Of a stretch of 8,761 bases of DNA, positions 7,036 through 8,761 are shown piece after piece. Source of the stretch: Bacteroidales bacterium UBA4073. Lineage in GTDB: Bacteria > Bacteroidota > Bacteroidia > Bacteroidales > Tenuifilaceae. Positions within the stretch are counted from its first letter, which is position 1. The number at the start of each line of letters is the position of its first letter. Below the pieces are notes generated by a model. The model saw nothing but the letters and a program-made list of their open reading frames with translations, searched no databases and had not been told where the DNA came from. The stretch covers positions 1-8,761 of the forward strand of contig DFYV01000189.1 of the NCBI GenBank assembly GCA_002383425.1, written 5' to 3'. Made by a program: the position numbers and the translations under genes.

Positions 7036-7066
7036 TAAATATAAGGTATTAAATAGTAAAAGTCAA
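7036..7066 (-). promoter_or_regulatory. Candidate Bacteroidetes-type promoter of the universal stress protein gene
   Basis: On the minus strand TATATTTA (7036-7043) matches TAnnTTTG at all but the last position, and TTG (complement of 7064-7066) lies exactly 20 bp upstream, the same geometry as at yebC. The leader would be about 14 nt. It sits just downstream of the terminator of the preceding gene. Confidence 0.5.
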
Positions 7067-7074
7067 GTTATAGC

Positions 7075-7106
7075 AAAAAAAGGAGGCTGCAAAATGCAGC
7101 CTCCTT
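7075..7106 (-). terminator. Strong intrinsic terminator of the lipoprotein gene
   Basis: A perfect 12-bp stem (7080-7091 with 7095-7106, core GGAGGCTGCA) has a 3-nt loop and, on the minus strand, runs directly into a T tract (complement of 7075-7080). It begins 17 bp after the stop codon of the lipoprotein gene. The AAGGAGG in the stem is not a ribosome site, because no start codon follows at a suitable distance. Confidence 0.9.
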
Positions 7107-7122
7107 CAATATTTTCTTTTTT

Positions 7123-8193
7123 TTAGTAGTAAAACATGTTACTAATAAAGTCCGATAATAGCTCCGAAATTTCAGGCATTAAGGTCTCAGCCAATTCCTG
7201 CTCACCAGTATTAAACTTAAAGTAGATAACCCATTCATAATTTTCCTCTACAAAAACAAAATCGCCTACCTTATCGCCACCAGTGGTGTAAAGCGAAAGC
7301 GATAGAAAATCGTTCGGGTCGCCTGTTTCAATGTCAGCAGAGTTTCCTTCAAGCTTCATCCTGAACTCAAGATTTCCAATAACCTGGGTACCGGTAACTA
7401 AAAATTTAACCGATTGATCAGTCAAAAGGGTAGCGGTGTAATTTAAATTTTCGCTGTAAAAAGTTTTACCATCTTTCTTAAAAATAAAATTCGCAACGTA
7501 CCGAAAGTCAGTATCTGATTCATCATACGATTCTTCTTCAGAAATTGTAAATTGGCCAAAAGCAACGTCTATTTTATATGAGTATTTGTACCAGTCAGTA
7601 AAGGAACCTGTGTAGGCCAGTGTAAACACCTGATTACCATTATACTCAATTTTTACCTTGAGACCATTAGGCACTGTTTCCCCATCTAAAGAGGTTGAGG
7701 TAAAATCGTAATAGGTTACCGTTACATTATTAGTTGTGCTTGACTCAGGGTAAGGGAACTTAACAATAACCTCATCGGTAGGAGTGCTAGTGTGGTCATA
7801 CCATTGAGTATCGGGGTTCCATGTCCATGTTCCGGTTACATCATTGAAATTTTCAATTAAAAAGTAATAGTAATAAAATTCAATTTCGTTTTGAAGAAGC
7901 GAATTCGAGCGAACAACATCCAGCATCTTTTGCGCAACCGATGGTATTTCACTTTTAGCCGTTAAGGTTTTACCCACAAAGGGACTGGGCATTTGTCCAT
8001 AGTAGGCCTGAATTTGATAGCCCTCGGTGGCTGCAATTTCAGTAGATTTAGTTTGAAAATCCTGTTCAGCAATGGTTATCTGCTGTTCAGATTCATCCTT
8101 GCTTAAATCTTTTGTATCATCCTTTTCGCATGAAACAAAAGCGAACATACCTGCCATAATCAGGGCTAATAATGTAAATCTCTTCATTTTCAT
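7123..8193 (-). CDS. Predicted surface-exposed lipoprotein of unknown function
   Basis: The 356-residue protein starts with a lipoprotein signal peptide: MKMKRF, a hydrophobic stretch (7-20) and lipobox FVSC with the lipidated cysteine at 22. The residues after it, EKDD, fit the X-K-(D/E)-(D/E) lipoprotein export signal defined in Capnocytophaga and related Bacteroidetes, so display on the outer face of the outer membrane is likely. The mature part is acidic, rich in Tyr/Phe/Thr and predicted beta-strands (for example VTVTYYDF, FTLAYTGSFTDW, YVANFIFKKDG), preceded by a helical linker (about 36-110) and ending in a short helix plus NMFYY. I recognise no domain. Either ATG (8193 or 8187) gives a workable signal peptide; the first is taken. 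No neighbouring SusC/SusD-like genes are seen, so a polysaccharide-uptake role is not supported. It is probably a single-gene unit. Confidence 0.85.
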   Translation of the reverse strand: MKMKRFTLLALIMAGMFAFVSCEKDDTKDLSKDESEQQITIAEQDFQTKSTEIAATEGYQIQAYYGQMPSPFVGKTLTAKSEIPSVAQKMLDVVRSNSLLQNEIEFYYYYFLIENFNDVTGTWTWNPDTQWYDHTSTPTDEVIVKFPYPESSTTNNVTVTYYDFTSTSLDGETVPNGLKVKIEYNGNQVFTLAYTGSFTDWYKYSYKIDVAFGQFTISEEESYDESDTDFRYVANFIFKKDGKTFYSENLNYTATLLTDQSVKFLVTGTQVIGNLEFRMKLEGNSADIETGDPNDFLSLSLYTTGGDKVGDFVFVEENYEWVIYFKFNTGEQELAETLMPEISELLSDFISNMFYY

Positions 8194-8260
8194 AAATTTA
8201 AATTTTAGGTTAGAAAGTTAAAAAAATTTCATGCAATTTAAAACAAAAGGCATGCCAAAC

Positions 8261-8268
8261 CAAATTTA
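8261..8268 (-). promoter_or_regulatory. Possible -7 box upstream of the lipoprotein gene
   Basis: The minus strand reads TAAATTTG here, a perfect match to TAnnTTTG, 67 bp before the lipoprotein start. The upstream TTG is only 15 bp away instead of 19-21, so the -33 element is poor and the call is weak. Confidence 0.3.
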
Positions 8269-8343
8269 TGGGCTGCTTTATGTCAATAGTTTTTAGCATT
8301 TGGTCAATGGTAATGCTTCATTCATACCTATACTGGTATAAAT

Positions 8344-8406
8344 GATGGTTGATGGCATAATGGTTGTTCGTTGTTCGTTGTTCGGGAAAATAGTTGATGG
8401 TTGATG
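8344..8406. repeat. Short exact heptamer runs (GATGGTT, GTTGTTC, GTTGATG)
   Basis: GTTGTTC occurs three times in tandem at 8363-8383. GATGGTT with a partial second copy covers 8344-8355, and GTTGATG occurs twice at 8393-8406. All have a 7-bp period. They lie upstream of the lipoprotein gene, more than 150 bp from its start, beyond the candidate promoter. Confidence 0.75.
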
Positions 8407-8420
8407 GTAATACAGGGGTT

Positions 8421-8462
8421 TTGAATCTGAAATCTTGAATCTGGAATCTGGAATTTTGAATT
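8421..8462. repeat. Heptamer array, six TTGAATC-type units
   Basis: Six consecutive 7-bp units fit the pattern T(T/G)(G/A)AAT(C/T): TTGAATC, TGAAATC, TTGAATC, TGGAATC, TGGAATT and TTGAATT. The unit resembles the TTGAACC of the 1081-1248 array, differing mainly at the sixth base. Confidence 0.85.
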
Positions 8463-8465
8463 ACT

Positions 8466-8483
8466 CCCCCTTTGAAAAGGGGG
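8466..8483. repeat. C5/G5 hairpin followed by a G-rich tract
   Basis: CCCCCTT (8466-8472) pairs with AAGGGGG (8477-8483) across a 4-nt loop, and a TTGGGGGG tract follows to 8491. Similar C-run/G-run palindromes occur as dispersed extragenic repeats in many Bacteroidetes and other genomes. It sits between two heptamer arrays. Confidence 0.65.
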
Positions 8484-8522
8484 TTGGGGGGATTGATTGA
8501 TGGATAACAGTAAAAGATGGTT

Positions 8523-8564
8523 TTTAATCTTGAATTTGGAATTTTAAATCTGAAATTTTGAATC
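8523..8564. repeat. Second TTGAATC-type heptamer array, six units
   Basis: Six 7-bp units stay in phase (TTTAATC, TTGAATT, TGGAATT, TTAAATC, TGAAATT, TTGAATC), the same family as 8421-8462. The C5/G5 hairpin and about 40 bp of other sequence lie between the two arrays. Confidence 0.85.
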
Positions 8565-8594
8565 CGTATTCGTCCGACAAACCTTTAACTTACA

Positions 8595-8649
8595 TTGGGG
8601 CTTTGCCCCAAACCCCACCTACTTTCTTGTCTTGATACAAGAAAGTAGG
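8595..8649. repeat. Pair of REP-like extragenic palindromes
   Basis: The first hairpin is TTGGGGC (8595-8601) with GCCCCAA (8605-8611) and a 3-nt loop. Six bases later, CCTACTTTCTTGT (8618-8630) pairs perfectly with 8637-8649 across a 6-nt loop, and GGCAAAGAAAA-type sequence follows. Palindromes of the form CTTTCTTG...CAAGAAAG followed by GGCAAAGAAA are, as I recall, dispersed repeats in Bacteroidetes and other bacteria. The rest of the spacer to 8761 shows no further clear structure and may be the continuing body of the same repeat. Confidence 0.7.
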
Positions 8650-8761
8650 CAAAGAAAATCAAGGCTGAAAATCTTTTCCCGATGGGTAACACGTCAGGGG
8701 TTTCTTCTACGCAACACTTTTTCCCCTTTTTTGTGGTTATTTGTGGCGTTTTACAAAAGTT

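Noticed and set aside
7080..7106. AAGGAGG as a Shine-Dalgarno sequence on either strand
   Set aside because: It is part of the perfect terminator stem and no start codon lies at a suitable distance on either strand.
8326..8340. Small palindrome ATACC...GGTAT upstream of the lipoprotein gene as an operator
   Set aside because: The arms are only 5 bp in AT-rich sequence and are expected by chance; nothing links it to a regulator.
8585..8761. Minus-strand frame open from the right edge for 58 codons, ending at TAA 8585-8587
   Set aside because: It translates the REP-like palindromes (for example FFAYFLVSRQESRWGLG). Such frames arise when dispersed repeats are translated, and no start or domain is visible in the window.

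Overview
The window most likely comes from a moderately AT-rich Bacteroidota (Bacteroidetes) chromosome. The evidence is: candidate promoters of the Bacteroidetes type (a -7 box resembling TAnnTTTG with a TTG about 20 bp upstream) ahead of two genes; start codons preceded by A/T-rich sequence rather than a Shine-Dalgarno motif; a lipoprotein whose cysteine is followed by the acidic surface-export signature known from this phylum; and a YebC protein with the N-terminus I associate with this phylum. A finer taxonomic placement is not supported by what can be seen.

Layout. 1-710 is the 3' part of a DDE (rve-type) transposase gene that runs in from the left edge. 711-1258 holds no convincing gene: it has inverted and tandem repeats that look like insertion-sequence ends, a hairpin, and then 24 consecutive units of a degenerate 7-bp repeat. 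Next are two minus-strand genes, a NimA-like flavin-fold protein (1259-1723) and a 939-residue plasma-membrane-type Ca2+ P-type ATPase (1794-4613). Diverging from the ATPase is yebC on the plus strand (4726-5442) with a good candidate promoter. The 471-bp gap to the convergent next gene is mostly filled by a 402-bp inverted-repeat-bounded, largely palindromic element (5450-5851), followed by a hairpin terminator. The last two genes are on the minus strand: a DUF2007-Usp-Usp stress protein (5914-7017) and a lipoprotein of unknown function predicted to be surface-exposed (7123-8193), separated by a strong terminator and a candidate promoter. 8194-8761 has no convincing gene and is a cluster of further 7-bp repeat arrays and hairpin repeats.

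Functionally the genes look like independent housekeeping, stress and envelope units: calcium export, a translation/regulatory factor, a nucleotide-binding stress sensor and a surface lipoprotein. I see no operon joining them and no defence or biosynthetic cluster. The unusual content is in the spacers: the 402-bp palindromic element, and heptanucleotide-periodic arrays recurring in three separate intergenic regions.
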